Numbered from the stretch's first letter, positions 23,602 through 36,309 are shown. The stretch is 64,000 bases of DNA from Vermamoeba vermiformis (GCA_045837725.1 JBEWZL010000216.1:310001-374000), one strand, 5' to 3'. A program made the numbers and translations. The notes: a model not told the origin generated them from the sequence alone.

Positions 23602-25978
23602 TTAAGGACGAACCGATTTCGCCACCAAATAAGCGCCGTCACGGATCTTGAAGGCGGTGTCCATGCCCCAGAAGGTCAATACACTCTCGTATCCGCCAAT
23701 CACGTACTCGCGGGGCGTGGTAAAGTATCCCATGTGGTTATTGCCTTAATAGGAAAATGCAAGTTAAATTATGCTCCCATGAAACTATGTTGGGAGCTCC
23801 CATTAAGTAAGATTCGACGCAGCCAAATGAGTCCTATTTGTAACTTACTATATCCGAATACATGCACGTTGTTGAATCCCAGCGGCAGAGTGTCGTTGCG
23901 AATCCAAGTGCCCAACTCGACGATCGGCTCGCCAGGCACAGTTACGATCAAATTGTGCACGCCGTTCACGGTCAAGCGCACGGCACTGAACTTGGGATCG
24001 TTCTCGACCCACGAGCTGTCGAGGTGCAAGTTGAGGTCGCAATTGAGCCAGCGACAAATGCCGCAAATGTCCAAGAAACCACCTTGCGTGCAGTTCGAGA
24101 GACGTGCGAGGGTGAGATTGAGATTGGTGTGGCCGAATGGCACGGGCTGCGAGTAGTGCTGCAAAGTGATTTGACCCGTGGGCTGCAGACCGTTGCGCTT
24201 CTCTTGCACGGTAGCGGCGATGAGATCCGCACCGACAAAGTGAGGCGCGTTGTCGCATGCTCCAGGTGCGGGATCAACGTCTCCTGCATCGGAATTTGCA
24301 AAGAGTGAAACTCCGCCGACATTCTGCTCGATGAGGGCGTTGACACGGCCCATAATGTCGGAACTCAGGTCCATGTTTGAGGGACCATAGCACACGCCGT
24401 GGATGGCAAAGTTCCATAAAGTAGCAATAGGCTTGCCTACAAACACGTAAGTATATGGAGGTGAATAGAAGGCTTTGTAATCAGATTCATAATTAAAGAA
24501 CGGATTCGGAAAATTGAAAACCAAAAGAAATAAAGATTCATATTCATCACGCCGCAATGATAATCAAACTTGAATCTGATTCAATATGCATTATATTAAC
24601 AGCGTACCATTGAGATCATCAACACGGAACACGCCCAAGTGTGGATCAATCGACGAGCGAGTGACGTAAGGGCTGAACTTGGCGCGACGATTGGCAGTAG
24701 CATTATAGAGCATAGCCACACTACGATTAATGTGAGTGTCGTTGCCTAATTAAGTAATATACCGCGCGTACCCGACGTCCATTTTAGCGGGCTGCAAGTT
24801 CTTTTCAGCTTGCACCATCGCACTAGCCAGATGTGACGCCAACAACTCTTGCACAGCGGGCACTAACAAGTCAGTGGCAGGGGCGAGGGCCTAGAGTGAT
24901 ATGAATTACAAAGTCAATAAAGGATTCGAATCATCAGAGGTATATTCTCGGATGATTTTCCGTGAACGGCTTGATCCAAAGAAATTTAATTTGGAAAATG
25001 TAGGTTTGCTTTGCCGAGAACAAATTGTCTATTTGAGTTTATGAACATCACATATTATTAGATGTATAACTTACCCACAATAATTCCGGTGAAACTGCAC
25101 CGGGACCGGAGTGTGAGTGCGATCCACTCAAAATCACTCTGTCTTCCGACAATGTGAAGCCCTGCAGATGATTAGCACTATAATATTATAATATAGTCGA
25201 TATGCAAAGACTTACTTGCGCTTGAGCCATGGAGAAGGCCTTCTTGAACAACGTGCCATCTGCTCCGATAGCGTCCATGGTCAAAAAGCAGAATCTGAAT
25301 GGGTAAATGAGCAATTAAATTGCTAAGGTACGTTTAATTATACTCTATCGATCATGTTTAATGAATCAAGTTAAGTCAATTATGAAACAAAAATATCTTC
25401 GGATCTCAAGGTTAATGTAATGTCGATAGAACCATCCATATTAGTGTTATATAGTTACCTATTGCCTTGACCATCATCAATCACGAGAGCTTTGGCATAA
25501 TTAGGGTCTTTGACTCCTTGACTGTCAAGTGAACAGATTAGATCCAAGTTTATCTTTAAAAAGTAAACAAATAATTATTATGATTATAATTAACAATATT
25601 TTTTGCAATGGATGATCCTATTGGCAGATCTCGTGCCTCTAGATCAAACTATGCCTGAATAGTCGCAAGAATTTTTCTCTTGTGCCAAATAATTTTTAAT
25701 TTTGCTTACCTGGGCATCATAAATGTAGTATATTGTTGAGGATAAGGCAACGGCCAATAAGGAACGCGGCGAGGACCGTGGTTGAATCCAGCTTACGAGA
25801 TTGAGCATGAGTTGCCGAGTTTACGGTTAAGAATCATGAATTAATTATATTTACCTAATGGAACACCGATGGGTAATGTTGCATCGACTGAAGCTGCACC
25901 AGCTTGCATCTGACCGTTGGCGCACACGATCAGCACAGCTAACACACAAAATAGCGCGCAGAATACACGAAGCAACAT
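23602..25978 (-). CDS. neutral/alkaline non-lysosomal ceramidase family protein
   Basis: About ten exons, from ATG 25978 to TAA 23602. The N-terminal MLLRVFCALFCVLAVLIVCA is a signal peptide. The chain continues AGAASVDATLPIGVPLAGFN, the family's N-terminal strand, then CSLDSQGVKDP. The zinc and substrate motif SGSHSHSGPGAVSPE corresponds to the HTHSGPGG signature of neutral ceramidases. A second conserved region, LWNFAIHGVCYGPSNMDLSS with FANSDAGDVDPAP, corresponds to the family's H(P/A)(T/V) and N-x-GDxSPN blocks. The end MGYFTTPREYVIGGYES matches the NGY(x)YxTPxEYxxQxYE block near the C-terminus. The enzyme would hydrolyse ceramide outside the cell or in endomembranes. Substrate is inferred; some family members remain uncharacterised. 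Confidence 0.8.
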
Positions 25979-26138
25979 GATTGTACAGGGTCTGTGTTAC
26001 TTCACGAATAATGTTGCAAAAAACGTCTAAGTTCATTATTCAAATTTGTTTGTGAGCGGTTCAAAATTAGTATGGTGGACCATACAAGCAATCATATTTC
26101 TTAACAAGTTTATCAATAATAAATAAGGGTGAGGTGCC

Positions 26139-28875
26139 TCACTGTCGTTTAATTTCAATTACAGTGTTGACTTTGATCCAACAGCTCGGACACGCGGAAT
26201 ATTTACACGCACAGCTGTAACAGTGCAACATGTGGTGACACGGCGAGAAGAGCGCAGTGCGGGGCAGAACATTGCACGCGAGACACATGTTGTTCGCTTC
26301 AGCTTGTTGCACGCGTCGTTCAAGTTGTTGCAGCTGTTGTTTGAGCTGCATGGACTGTTGCTGTTCAGTTTTGAGGTCATTTTGCAGCTTCTGATTGGCT
26401 GTTTGCAGCTCAAACATGCGTCGATTGAGCTCGACTTGTGAACTCGGCACTGCTGTTGTGGACAGTGCTGCTGCCCTTGCAGGCTCAGACTTGGTAATTA
26501 TACCTAGAATAGGACCGTGTCAGCGCGATAACTTCTCTTGAGAGTGGAGTCAAACATACGTGAATCAGGCCCTGGTTTGCGCGGTGAGTCAGTGCGGCCA
26601 GGTGACTTTTTGAGCCGATCAGGTGAGGTCTCGAGCACAGTGCCGTTACTGTTCGTGACCACCACTCGCTTCTCACGCACTGGTGGCGCTGGATCTACTT
26701 CATCTTTTCTGACAATATTGGCTGCACGTGGTGGAACAGTGTCGGAGTGTTTTCTGACAGCTGTTACAATTAATGGACTTGCTTGCTCGTGTGCTACTGG
26801 CGCTGATGAGGGAGTGAGGTTAGTAATACTGTTCTAAGGCTAATTGTTATTAACACGTACAAGTGTCGCCAAAGTTGATTGTAGCGCGCTTGGACCTGTG
26901 AGCCGTGGTGTCGCTGTGGTGTACATCGTAGTGCTGAGATGGAGGTCAGTACTAATGAAGATTGAGTTCAAATCACATGACGCACCTTTACCCTCTTCGC
27001 ACTGCCATTGGCTGCATCTTTTTTCGAGGTAAATTTGGGCATTTGACGCAAAAGTGCTGTTGGACTGAGATTCAGTTCAGCTGTGCGCGGTGTCTCTGTC
27101 GCATCAGACGAGCCGTTGGGTGTTGCGGGTGTGCTGTCAGGGGTGGACGGGGATTGCAGTCGTGGCCTCGGCATTTCACTGCGGTGTTTGTATCGACTGT
27201 TTTCTTTCTTAATACGCTTGTCCAACACTTCGGTGGTGAATGGACTGCCATTTATAGTAATGTAGCCCAATTTGATCGTAATTTGATGCGTGCCCATTTC
27301 ACTAGGCATGTATTTCACCTGTTTGGCCAGTTAATACTCGTCATACGATCAATGATATTCACTCACAGTATACGTGCCGTCTCCGTTGTCAATAATTAAG
27401 TGGTCCAACACAGTTTCAGTGTCATTGGCCAATCGTACAATGCGCACATCAAATATGTCTCCTCCAACAAATCGTTTGTGACCGCGCTGATCTCGCGCTT
27501 GAATGATGAATTTAGCCTCGCGATTGATGACTGGCACTGTCAAGCCCGACCCACTGGCCGTGCAAAAATCGGCGGTGGTTGTAACTGAGGTGCGTTAGAA
27601 TGTTTTCTATTGTAATGTAATGAGCTTACTGTTGCAAGTGGTTTTCTTCAAAATGAACAACATATCTTGCGTGGCTTCATCTTCAGGCAACTTTCCAAAA
27701 TTGTCTCGGACATCAGGTGATGCTCCTTCTTCGATTAAAATTCGTGCAATCTCTTCCTGTTCGGCCTCAACTGCCACGTGTAGCGGTGTCTGTCACGTGT
27801 CAGCGATCATCCTACAGAGCTAATTATAGTCCGTACCTGACCCCACTCAGAGCGCGCCATTGGATTGGCGTTCAATTGTTTGGTGAGTGCTTTGACGAGC
27901 TCTTGATGGCCCATCAATGCAGCCAAGTGCAGTGCGGTCCAACCATCTTTGTTCGGCTCATCAATGCTGAAGCCTTGGTGCACAATGAACTCAATCAGCT
28001 CTGGTCGGTTGTAATACGCAGCCATATGAAGTGCGTTCCAGCCTCTGTTGTCGCGCACTGACAATCGTGCACCTGCCTCACGCAACATTTGTGCAAATCT
28101 TACATTGCCATAAGCAGCAGCGCGGTGCATCGCTGTCATGCCGCGGTGATCTTGTTGATTGAGATTGACATTGCTCGCTCGTTTGTACTGCCGTCATCAT
28201 TAGTTTTGACTCGCGAGCCATCATAGTACTGTTTTACTCACCTTTAACAACACTCGCAGCGAATTAACGTCTTGTTTGTCGACAGCCCAATGCAGTGGTG
28301 TGTAGCCGCGCAAATCAGCCACATTTGGATCTGCACCGTGTTCGAGCAACATCTGAATATTTTCGAATCAATGTTGTTCCGCACGAAGATTCGAAATGAA
28401 TTAAAGTCGAAAATAATTGTTTTTCGGCAGGCCTCACACCAATATTATTGAATATAACGTGACTTACGATGATAATCTCTTCTTTGGCCAACAACACGGC
28501 CCAAGTCAGCGCAGTAAAGCCTTGGTCATCGACTGCATTCAACACCTCGCGCCAGAATTCATTTGTCGCCAACAATCGACCACGTGACGATGATTGACCT
28601 GATTCGGGACTCTTTGGCGTGCTGGGCGGTGAACTAATTGAATCATCACTGCGCGGTGATTTTTTGATTGAAGAAATGCTGTCAGTGATCGCTGGTACTG
28701 TCGACTGCGAGTTGCTCGTGCTGCGCTCTTCAACATTCAAATGCGGATCTGATCCATTGCGCGGTGTCACGGGGGCACCTGTCCCGTCGTTGTGCAGTTG
28801 TTTCAAATGTTGCAGCACTTCTTTGACGTGCGCAATGTCGCTCGTGCGCACTGCTTGCCACAGCTCAGTTGTCAT
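26139..28875 (-). CDS. ankyrin repeat - filamin repeat - RING protein (putative E3 ligase)
   Basis: Start taken at ATG 28875 (MTTELWQAVRTSDIAH), though upstream in-frame codons reach 28935. After a Ser-rich insert, ankyrin repeats run across several exons (GFTALTWAVLLAKEEII, GYTPLHWAVDKQDVNSLRVL, GWNALHMAAYYNRPELIEFI, GWTALHLAALMGHQELVKAL, TPLHVAVEAEQEEIARILIE). Next comes an immunoglobulin-like filamin/ABP280 repeat (FIIQARDQRGHKRFVGGDIF ... DNGDGTYTVKYMP ... GSPFTTEV). A disordered Pro/Ser-rich region and a coiled coil (LQNDLKTEQQQSMQLKQQLQ) follow. The end is a RING-type finger, CLACNVLPRTALFSPCHHMLHCYSCACKYSACPSC in pieces. Filamin + RING recalls TRIM proteins, but the ankyrin block and C-terminal RING differ. 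Ubiquitin-ligase function is inferred. Confidence 0.78.
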
Positions 28876-29967
28876 TTGCCACTGACGATATCTAGCAAAG
28901 GTTAGTGGATCATAATCTCTGCATCCAGATCGCACAATAAATCATAAAATTTTACTATTCGTTCGGAATAATCCCGATAATAAATAACTATTGGTTGTTA
29001 TTATTAATATTAGCTCGGAAATAATGAGAAAAATCGGCGCGAAATCCGGTTAATTCGCCTCAAAGATTACGTTTTGTTTCAAAATGATTTGAAACTGTAT
29101 TCTTTGAGCCATTGTATTAAGTATAGTGTTCTCTGTCACTAGTACCTGTCTTCCATGCTTTATTATTTGCGATCTATTCCGGATCTGATTTTTGCCAATC
29201 ATCAAGGCTTAAACAACCTCGTGCCCACGAATAAATTATACTAATATAGTGGCACTCTGCTATATGATTCTGAAATTTTTAATTTTAGACAGCCCGCCGA
29301 AAATATGTTTTTACTGCGGATGTCACTTGTGCACCGGGCTATATTTATAATATTTGTCGACATATATTATAAGACTTATTTACGGTACTTTCTAATAAGA
29401 CCTAAGACACGCTAAGTGTAGCTTGTAAGTATCATTGGTCATCGTAAATTAAACATGTGCTTAACCAAAATGGTTCTGGTTCAAAGTCCTCATTAATAGC
29501 AATCGGGTGTTATTGTTGCTAGCTGATGAGAAATATGTATAGAATTTCTTGGTTAAGCCATGATTCACCAAGCAAAATTCTCATCCGCCGATACAGCTTC
29601 GCCAAAAGTAGCTAAAATTTACTTCTAAAATTTCTATCTAATTATTAGCACTTACTTGTTATCCTGAAGCAAGTAGATCGAAAATAGTGGTAATTATGAA
29701 CAATCCAGAGCGTTGCAGAATGGAAATTTGGCCAAAGGTCACCAGCTCGATTTATCTTGTTGGTATCAAATAAATAATATAGAAATAGTCTTCGATCAAT
29801 CCTATTTTCTGCTCGCGGCAGAATCTCGAACGACGAGATTTTTATTTCCATTTACGGAAGTAGTCCTAGTATTCAGCGATAAACAATTAGTCCGTTGCCT
29901 AAGCGACTTCGCTTTTAATTAACAAAAATTTACAAATTTACATTCATCGCTAACACTATTGACTCGT
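28876..29967. other. 1.1-kb intergenic region
   Basis: AT-rich gap between the HROB-like stop and the ankyrin-filamin-RING start, both on minus. Overlapping small open frames at 29645-29922 on both strands look like chance. No tRNA-like fold, repeat or splice-supported gene was found. It is long for this genome, so an unrecognised non-coding transcript is possible. Confidence 0.35.
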
Positions 29968-32900
29968 TTATCTCCTTTGAGTAGTGTCAGGCAATATTTG
30001 ACCGGATGTCGACTGCGGCGTTGTGTTGTTCGTGTTCAGCGTTGGATTGCCCCAAACATTGTTAGCAGCCATGCCCGCCAAGAATCTGTTGTTGCCCGAG
30101 CGCGAGAAATTCGAAATTGAACCAGAAAGATTCGACGTGGCGTGCGAGATACCTGACGCGGGCATGGAGGAGGTCGGTGTTTGCGAGGGCAGATTGGTGT
30201 TGATCGGCGTGGTTGAGTACGGCTGTGGCGCGGGGTTGTTCGGCACATTGTTGTACTGGCGAGGCTGTGCTGGGCTATTGTAGGGTGCATTGTTGTTGGT
30301 GTTGTATTGGGGCTGAACATGAGGTTGTGCTGAGGGCTGTGGTGCGTTATTTACAAAGCGAGGGACAGTCGCATTGGGATAGTTGGGTTGAGGAGCAAAG
30401 TTGTGCGGCTGATTGACAGGTGGTGCTTGGTTCATATTGGGATTGTTCTGCTGCGGGAAATCTTGTGGTGATCGACGCAGTGGTTGTTGTGGAGGTCGTG
30501 GGGCATTGTACGTGGGCTGTGCTTGTGGTGCATTAATATTATAGACGGATTGTGCCTGCGCTTGTGGTGGCACATTATTGTAAGTTGATTGCGCTTGTGG
30601 TGGAGGGTAATTGGGCTGATAATTAGCATCTTGATGGGCTTGGCTGTTGATATTGAACGGCACTTGCGGTCGTGGCGGTTGTTTTGGTGTTCCTTGTGTG
30701 GGTGCGTTGTTGTTGTACGGTGGATTGGGTCGCGAGGGCGTGACTGGTGTTTGTGATTGGTCATTTACAATTTGATTAGAGCCTGGTGCTGGCCTGTAAG
30801 GGGTTTTACCCGGGCCTGGTCCAGGAGTGTTGTGTTGCGGTGGAGGGCGGTAAGGTGTTTTCGGTGCACCGTGTTTGGGAGGGCCTGGAGACTGAGGACC
30901 GCCGTACTTGGGTGGGGCTTTAGGTGCAGGACTCTGGGGCTGTCCGCGTGCCATAGACATTTTAGGCTGTGCTGCTGTGGCCATCATGTCAAACGGAGAT
31001 GTGCTGTTCGTCTGCGGAGTAGCGGCTACTGGCATGACAGATCTCTTCGGTGTAGCTGTACTGCTGTTTGCCATTTTAGGCATCGCTGCTCGCGCGATTT
31101 TTGAGGGAGACTTTGCTTCCATTTCCGCGTCAGTGATCTTCAAGCTGTAAGACGAGAGCAACGAGAAGGTGGTCGTGTCAATCTCGGGCACGTCGGGAAT
31201 AGGAGAGTCGACTGGATAATGCGCTATTAGATTGGACGCTGTGATGACCAAGTGATGGACTTTGCGTGCAGGTGGAGGACTCCAGACTGAGATTGACTTG
31301 ACGTGCAACACTGAGCCCTGAAGTGGCTGTTGATTCAACTTATCTAACAATTCGCGGTGTATTGTTGCCTCGGCTGTTGCAGTCGGGTCTTTGACTTCAA
31401 CAAGAGCGTCTTCGTCAATGCTTTTAACGGACTTGACGAACAGCACGAGTTCAGGGACTTTGCTTGCAAAACCACGTGTCAACACGTAGCGTAGATTGCA
31501 CTTGAGCTGATTGGCTGCCACAGGTGTTTGTTAGTTATGTTCAGTGAATATTTGAATACGAATATACGTACTTCCGTCGAACTTGTACGGGGGTAATTTG
31601 AGCGCGTACAACATTGACAGCCACGGTCCTTTGCGAAAGTCTACTTCGTCTTCGAGTCTTTTCTTCATGTCTACTGATAGTGTGTTTGGATCTTTCTTTG
31701 GACTTCGAATCAAAACTGGCGAATTGAGCAGTTTTTCCCTTAAACAGATGTTAGTACTACGCAAAACATGTCACTAGTACTTACGGATTGGGCTTTTGAG
31801 TAGACAGATCGGGTATGGCTGGTTTTCCATCTTCTGTCAGTAGCTGCGGCAGTGCACCGGCAGGACCGGGAATGATACGCTGCTTCTTCGGCTTCTTTGG
31901 TCGCTCCTCTTGATTATCTTGCTGATTATTATTGTTCTCTTCTTCAGACACCGCGCTGTTATCTGATCGAGGCTCGGGTCTGTTTTCTTGAGGACGTTCC
32001 GGGCGCAAATGATTCGTGTTATTGGTCGTCACGTGACTCGTAGTCGGTTGTTCAGCTGCTTCTTTCCTTTTAGCAGAAAAAGCATTTGCAAAGGTACCGC
32101 TGTTGGCTGTATTATTGACTGTGTCTGATAACCGAGGAGCTGGGCGTGCGGTAGGTACTTTTGGGGTGACAGTGAGTGTTGGCACGTTGCTTGAGTCGCT
32201 CACTTTCTGCCGTTTGTAGGGTGGTTCTTCGTTGCTCGTTGAATTAGACGAAGAGGACGTAATAGTGATTGCGTCACTCGCTTGTTGCAGAGTACTGCTT
32301 GTCACGGCACTCAACGGCCGCTTCACACCAATCAACGGGTTAGGGCTTTGCACAGGTGCAGGCTTATTGTGTTTGCTCGGCAGTGGTGTCGACAAGTCAA
32401 TCATGTTCATGTCAGTATCAATGTCTGATTCCGATGCAAAGCTCGTGTCAGAAGTGGTCGTCGTGACACTCGTGTTGACAGGTTGATAGGTCACGAGGGG
32501 TGCCGACAGATCCATAGTGCTCTGTTGCATGGGGACATTGTTCGGCAATACTGACGCTGCCTCGGTAACAACAGTTGTAATCTTGTTGGCTCTATTCTTT
32601 TTGATTGCTTCGAGTATTTCTTGCGTTGATTTCTTGAAATGAGAACTTTCAATGACTGGCGGCGGAGAACCTGCGACAGATCCAGAAGAAATAATTGGTG
32701 GACCTGACTCTGCTTGTGGTGAGGGTATTTGAGAATATATTATTGGTGATCTTGGTGAACTGTCAATGTTATTTTCTGCAGATTGAGGAGGAGAGGATCC
32801 AACCAACGGAGCATTTATTTGTGGTATTGTGGTTGGTGGTGTTTGAGAATTATTTTTTGCTGCATTTGCTATCGCTTCGACCTAAAAGAGGCTAATTAGC

Positions 32901-33140
32901 GATTTTTGACAATTTTTTTCATAATTATTTAGTAGAAAAATAGATGACGCGAGGTCAGTTGACATAATCGAAACTGTCGATCCAATTTCGAATAAAATTA
33001 GCTTATAGGTAATTTTTTATAATATTTACCAGACTTGTCCCTTGTCCTTGACGAACACGATTTTTCAAAGCGGCAAGGCGTGATGAATTGTCCTGGATAA
33101 GGTTAGAATTTGTTAGAATGGTTAAATAATATATTACCAT
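29968..33140 (-). CDS. HROB: HROB-like OB-fold recombination factor
   Basis: The start codon stands alone: ATG at 33138-33140 is followed at once by GTAATA, and the next exon begins GACAATTC, giving MDNSSRLAALKNRVRQGQG. A long Ser/Pro/Asn-rich region follows, with the RFQ-like segment KKSTQEILEAIKKNRANKIT. The conserved domain spans the exons at ~31531-31764 and 31150-31521. It reads FRKGPWLSMLYALKLPPY, then KVPELVLFVKSVKSIDEDAL, VKDPTATAEATIHRELLDKL and GSVLHVKSISVWSPPPARKV. These match the OB domain of HROB (C17orf53/MCM8IP), including GPW, KVPELV, DPTG/A, TIHR and GSVL. HROB loads and stimulates MCM8-MCM9 in homologous recombination. The Pro/Gln/Asn-rich C-terminal ~330 residues have no recognised fold. 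Confidence 0.78.
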
Positions 33141-33499
33141 CACGTCATTAGTGGTATTCCGTTATAAAATAAACAAACAATTAATTTTCTGGATCGCTGT
33201 TATTCCGAGAATTTTTGTGTTGTGCAGGGGTAGCGATTACCACCGAACAGATCCCGTAACTCTAATTTCATATTGACTAGTGATAGTTACAGGCAAATAC
33301 AATTGGTGATTTATTTACAATGGTGGTGTTGCTGTTACAGGCGGATCCACCTTAGCCTCAAGCTGCGGTTGTTCGATGAGCTCCCGATGTAATTTACTCA
33401 ACTCTCTTAGCGCAATGACGTGGTGTATCGTTGATACAGAAGCGAGTGTCGTCAAGGTCCACGGTACAACTAGTTGCCGATCAATGTCAGATGTGGTGC

Positions 33500-34153
33500 T
33501 CAACTATGAGCGAGATTTTGGTACGTACCAGCAATGGCCCTTTTAGTCATTCGATAAAGCGCTCGAGTGCCCATAACTAGAACTACTGAAGAGGATGCAC
33601 CTGTGATGGAGGGGATAAGAACCGACTGTACACTTGTTATCTCAGATATGACTACGTACCAATAGCCACTTGGTGTCCTAATCTATGTCGTTCGTAAAAA
33701 GGGTCTGTCAAACATTTTCTGTCGAAAAGAGCGGATGAGCTCACGAATAATATTTTTCATTAATTTCTAAATTAACTTACGCTGCAAAATAATATGTGGC
33801 TGAGAATGCACTACCTAATATAATATATTAAATATTATTTTAATAATGCTGTGAGAAGTATTTCGACCGTCGAAACTGGATCTACTTCTTCTCACACTAA
33901 TTAACTTTAAATGCACGATAAGTTGACCAAAATAGTACCTACCCATAACAGTGCTGCGAATGGCTCCGCGAAATAATGAAACTGCCGTCAAAATGCCAAA
34001 TCCGACAGCCATAATACTTGGCGCGAATGAAGCCTCAGCAGTAGTGTCTATAATCACTACGTCATCGCGTAGTCGTTGTTCGCGACTGTTGTTGCTCCAC
34101 ATGGTCACATCCACTATAACGGGGGGGCATTTTTTTATGTTGGTCAAATTCAT
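33500..34153 (-). CDS. small multi-helix membrane protein, unknown function
   Basis: Four exons. Start is ATG 34153 or the internal ATG at 34102 (MWSNNSREQRLRDDVV). Predicted helices are FAPSIMAVGFGILTAVSLF, GSAFSATYYFAA and GASSSVVLVMGTRAL, separated by the loop KCLTDPFYERHRLGHQVA. Size (about 115-135 aa) and small-residue-rich helices recall Tim17-like or other small mitochondrial membrane proteins, but I cannot assign a family. Splices used: GTAGGT near 33947, GTAAGT near 33781, GTACGT near 33660. The last exon reads through to TGA at 33500-33502. A coding-like open frame follows directly downstream (33315-33497) and is discussed in the findings. Confidence 0.5.
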
Positions 34154-35396
34154 TCAGTGAAGCAGCACGTTCTAGGGAATCAATGTTTGGCTAGGTAATA
34201 CGTTGCTAAGTGCCTCATCGCATGGAGGGCAGTCTTAACGCCTTGGGAAAGTTTAAAATTAAACTAGGTGAATTACTTCACAAACTCTATCTCCGGTCTT
34301 GAGCTGAAAAGATTTAATTATTTATCAATCCACAGATTCTCCTTAGAAGCGATTCGCACTGCTATATAACTTCCGAAGTTAGTTCGGAACTGAAAATCGG
34401 AGGGTAGAATCCGGATTCGTCTGTCAAAACAAATTAAATTGTGTGAGCTAGCTATATTTGTCGCTAATTATATAAATGCAATGCCATTGCGTAATATCTT
34501 CGTGTCTTTTGAGATACTAGTATCTCATTTCAATTTAACTTGAAGATCAATTTCAGTACGTAAATATTGTCATCTGTTGCAAACTACATTACTGGCCAGT
34601 AATTTTATTTCGGGTCAAATCACACTAGAGCTGTCGAGCGGAGATTACCTTGGCCAAGGCAAAGAACCGGTTAATTTAATTTTTCCATTGTGCAATCCTC
34701 CTTCCTATGTTTCAGTTTCTAGTATTAATTTTGATGCTGTAAACATTGCACACAATCAATGCAAAAGAATTAGCATAATCATAAAACCACCACCGAATTG
34801 ACTTTAACGCCCGTATGAGGCTTATCGGCAATGAAGTAATGCGCGCCTTACTTCGACATATATGTGCTTCGGCAAATCGTTATTAATTAAAGAACTAAGC
34901 GTCGTTAATTAATTTTTTTAGCTCTTCTGAAATTTCGCATTTCTTGACCAAAACAGGAGCGAGATTGTTGCAGGACTGTACCAGCGAACCGCCTTTCATC
35001 AGGAATGAGATTTACTCACGATGCGGGTCATGGGATACCGCAACTACCAACAGAAACCTTTTTCGGGTCAAATCCGCCAACAGGTGAGGGGATCTGATTC
35101 TGTATACTCGACCGCTTTGCGCGTGTAGATTTGGATGAAAGAGTCGTTGATTGCTTTGCAGAATCACTGGTGTGAGCGTTAAGAACCTGTCTACTCGTCA
35201 CTCCGGAGGTTGTGTACCACTAATTAATCAAAATTTACAACGCGAAAGAAATTCAAATCTATTCTGTCTCGCAAGTGAATACCACACGAGGACAAATTCA
35301 ATTTGAATCCACAAATTAGTTTGTATAACATCGTGGTACTTCTTACTCAACCAACAGCGACTTATTCACTTTAAACTTTTCATCTATTTTCAACAA
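34154..35396. other. 1.2-kb intergenic region with a perfect 18-bp palindrome
   Basis: Divergent gap between the small membrane protein (minus) and the RGS gene (plus), the longest gap in the window. A 74-codon open frame at 34577-34801 shows no domain or splice support. A perfect 18-bp palindrome lies at 34510-34527. Otherwise nothing recognisable; promoters for both flanking genes must be here. Confidence 0.4.
34510..34527. repeat. perfect 18-bp inverted repeat TGAGATACTAGTATCTCA
   Basis: The 18 bases equal their own reverse complement with no spacer. It lies in the middle of the longest intergenic region. It could be a dimeric protein-binding site; no second copy was noticed. Confidence 0.6.
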
Positions 35397-36134
35397 ATGG
35401 AAACTCAAGTCGCCGAAAAACCGCGCAATGTGTGCTGGAAGCGCCCATCAAGGTATGTACAGGTTCATATAGCTCAGTATTACAATACAAAAGAAATAGA
35501 CCGGATTTACGAAATTTTAGATTCAATTATTGAATACTGCCGTAGTTGATGATTTTCGTGATTTTCAGTTTAACAATATACCCCTCGCACATAATAACCA
35601 TAATTACTGTCTCAACTCGGTTGCGGTATTATCCCTCCAAGGCGCTAAAAAAAATCGTAAATTTTACTTTTGCCTTTTATAATAAACCGACATTTTACTG
35701 AGGGGCATTCTAAATACACGTACTTGGTGTCCTGTTGCTAATCGTGCTATAATAGGCTTACGAGCTCCAACTACGTAGAAAAAGAAGGCAGATTCAACGA
35801 CTTACTAACAGATCGCAGCTTGTATCGTCTTTTCGAAGCTTATTTGCAAACAGACTATTGTCAAGAAAATCTTTGGTTCTATCGCGATGTCAGCCAGTTC
35901 AAAAACTTGGTTGATCAAGAAGAAATGAAGACTCGCGCCGAACAAATTATTGACAACTACTTTGGTGGCAGTGAGTCAGACCAAGATCGCGTCGCTATTA
36001 TTTATATTCCCGATCATATGCTGAAGAAAATCATGGACGCAAAGGAGTCGCCTACTCCGGATATGTTCGACAGAGCCCGAAAAGACGTTGAAAGCTTACT
36101 GCAAACTAAATACGTCTACTTCTGCCAGACCTAA
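35397..36134 (+). CDS. short RGS-domain protein
   Basis: Two coding exons. The first (35397 to ~35452) gives METQVAEKPRNVCWKRPSR. The second, after ...ATAATAG near 35756, holds a compact RGS domain of about 120 aa: FNDLLTDRSLYRLFEAYLQ, then CQENLWFYRDVSQFKNL, AEQIIDNYFGG, and MFDRARKDVESLLQTKYVYF. These match the RGS core in which F..fL..e...eNl.F...v and a final helix with D.F..a...v...L are conserved. RGS proteins speed GTP hydrolysis by G-alpha subunits. With little outside the domain, it resembles the small RGS proteins. Stop TAA ends at 36134. Confidence 0.85.
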
Positions 36135-36309
36135 TACCCCTGCGACTAATGTATTTTTGAAAACCCAAGCCTTTTTGTTGTAAATACTAATTTATTTGAA
36201 TAATAAATGACCAAATTCTCCAATCCACGATAGTTTAAAAATAGATTTTTACAGCCGAAACGTTCGTTGCTGTTGTATTGCTATCGATGGTACTGAAGAA
36301 GACTTCTCA

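Noticed and set aside
29645-29922. Overlapping small open frames on both strands in the 1.1-kb gap
   Set aside because: Overlap on both strands and absence of any motif suggest chance.
34577-34801. 74-codon plus-strand open frame in the long gap
   Set aside because: No recognisable domain, no splice signals, ordinary for AT-rich DNA of this length.
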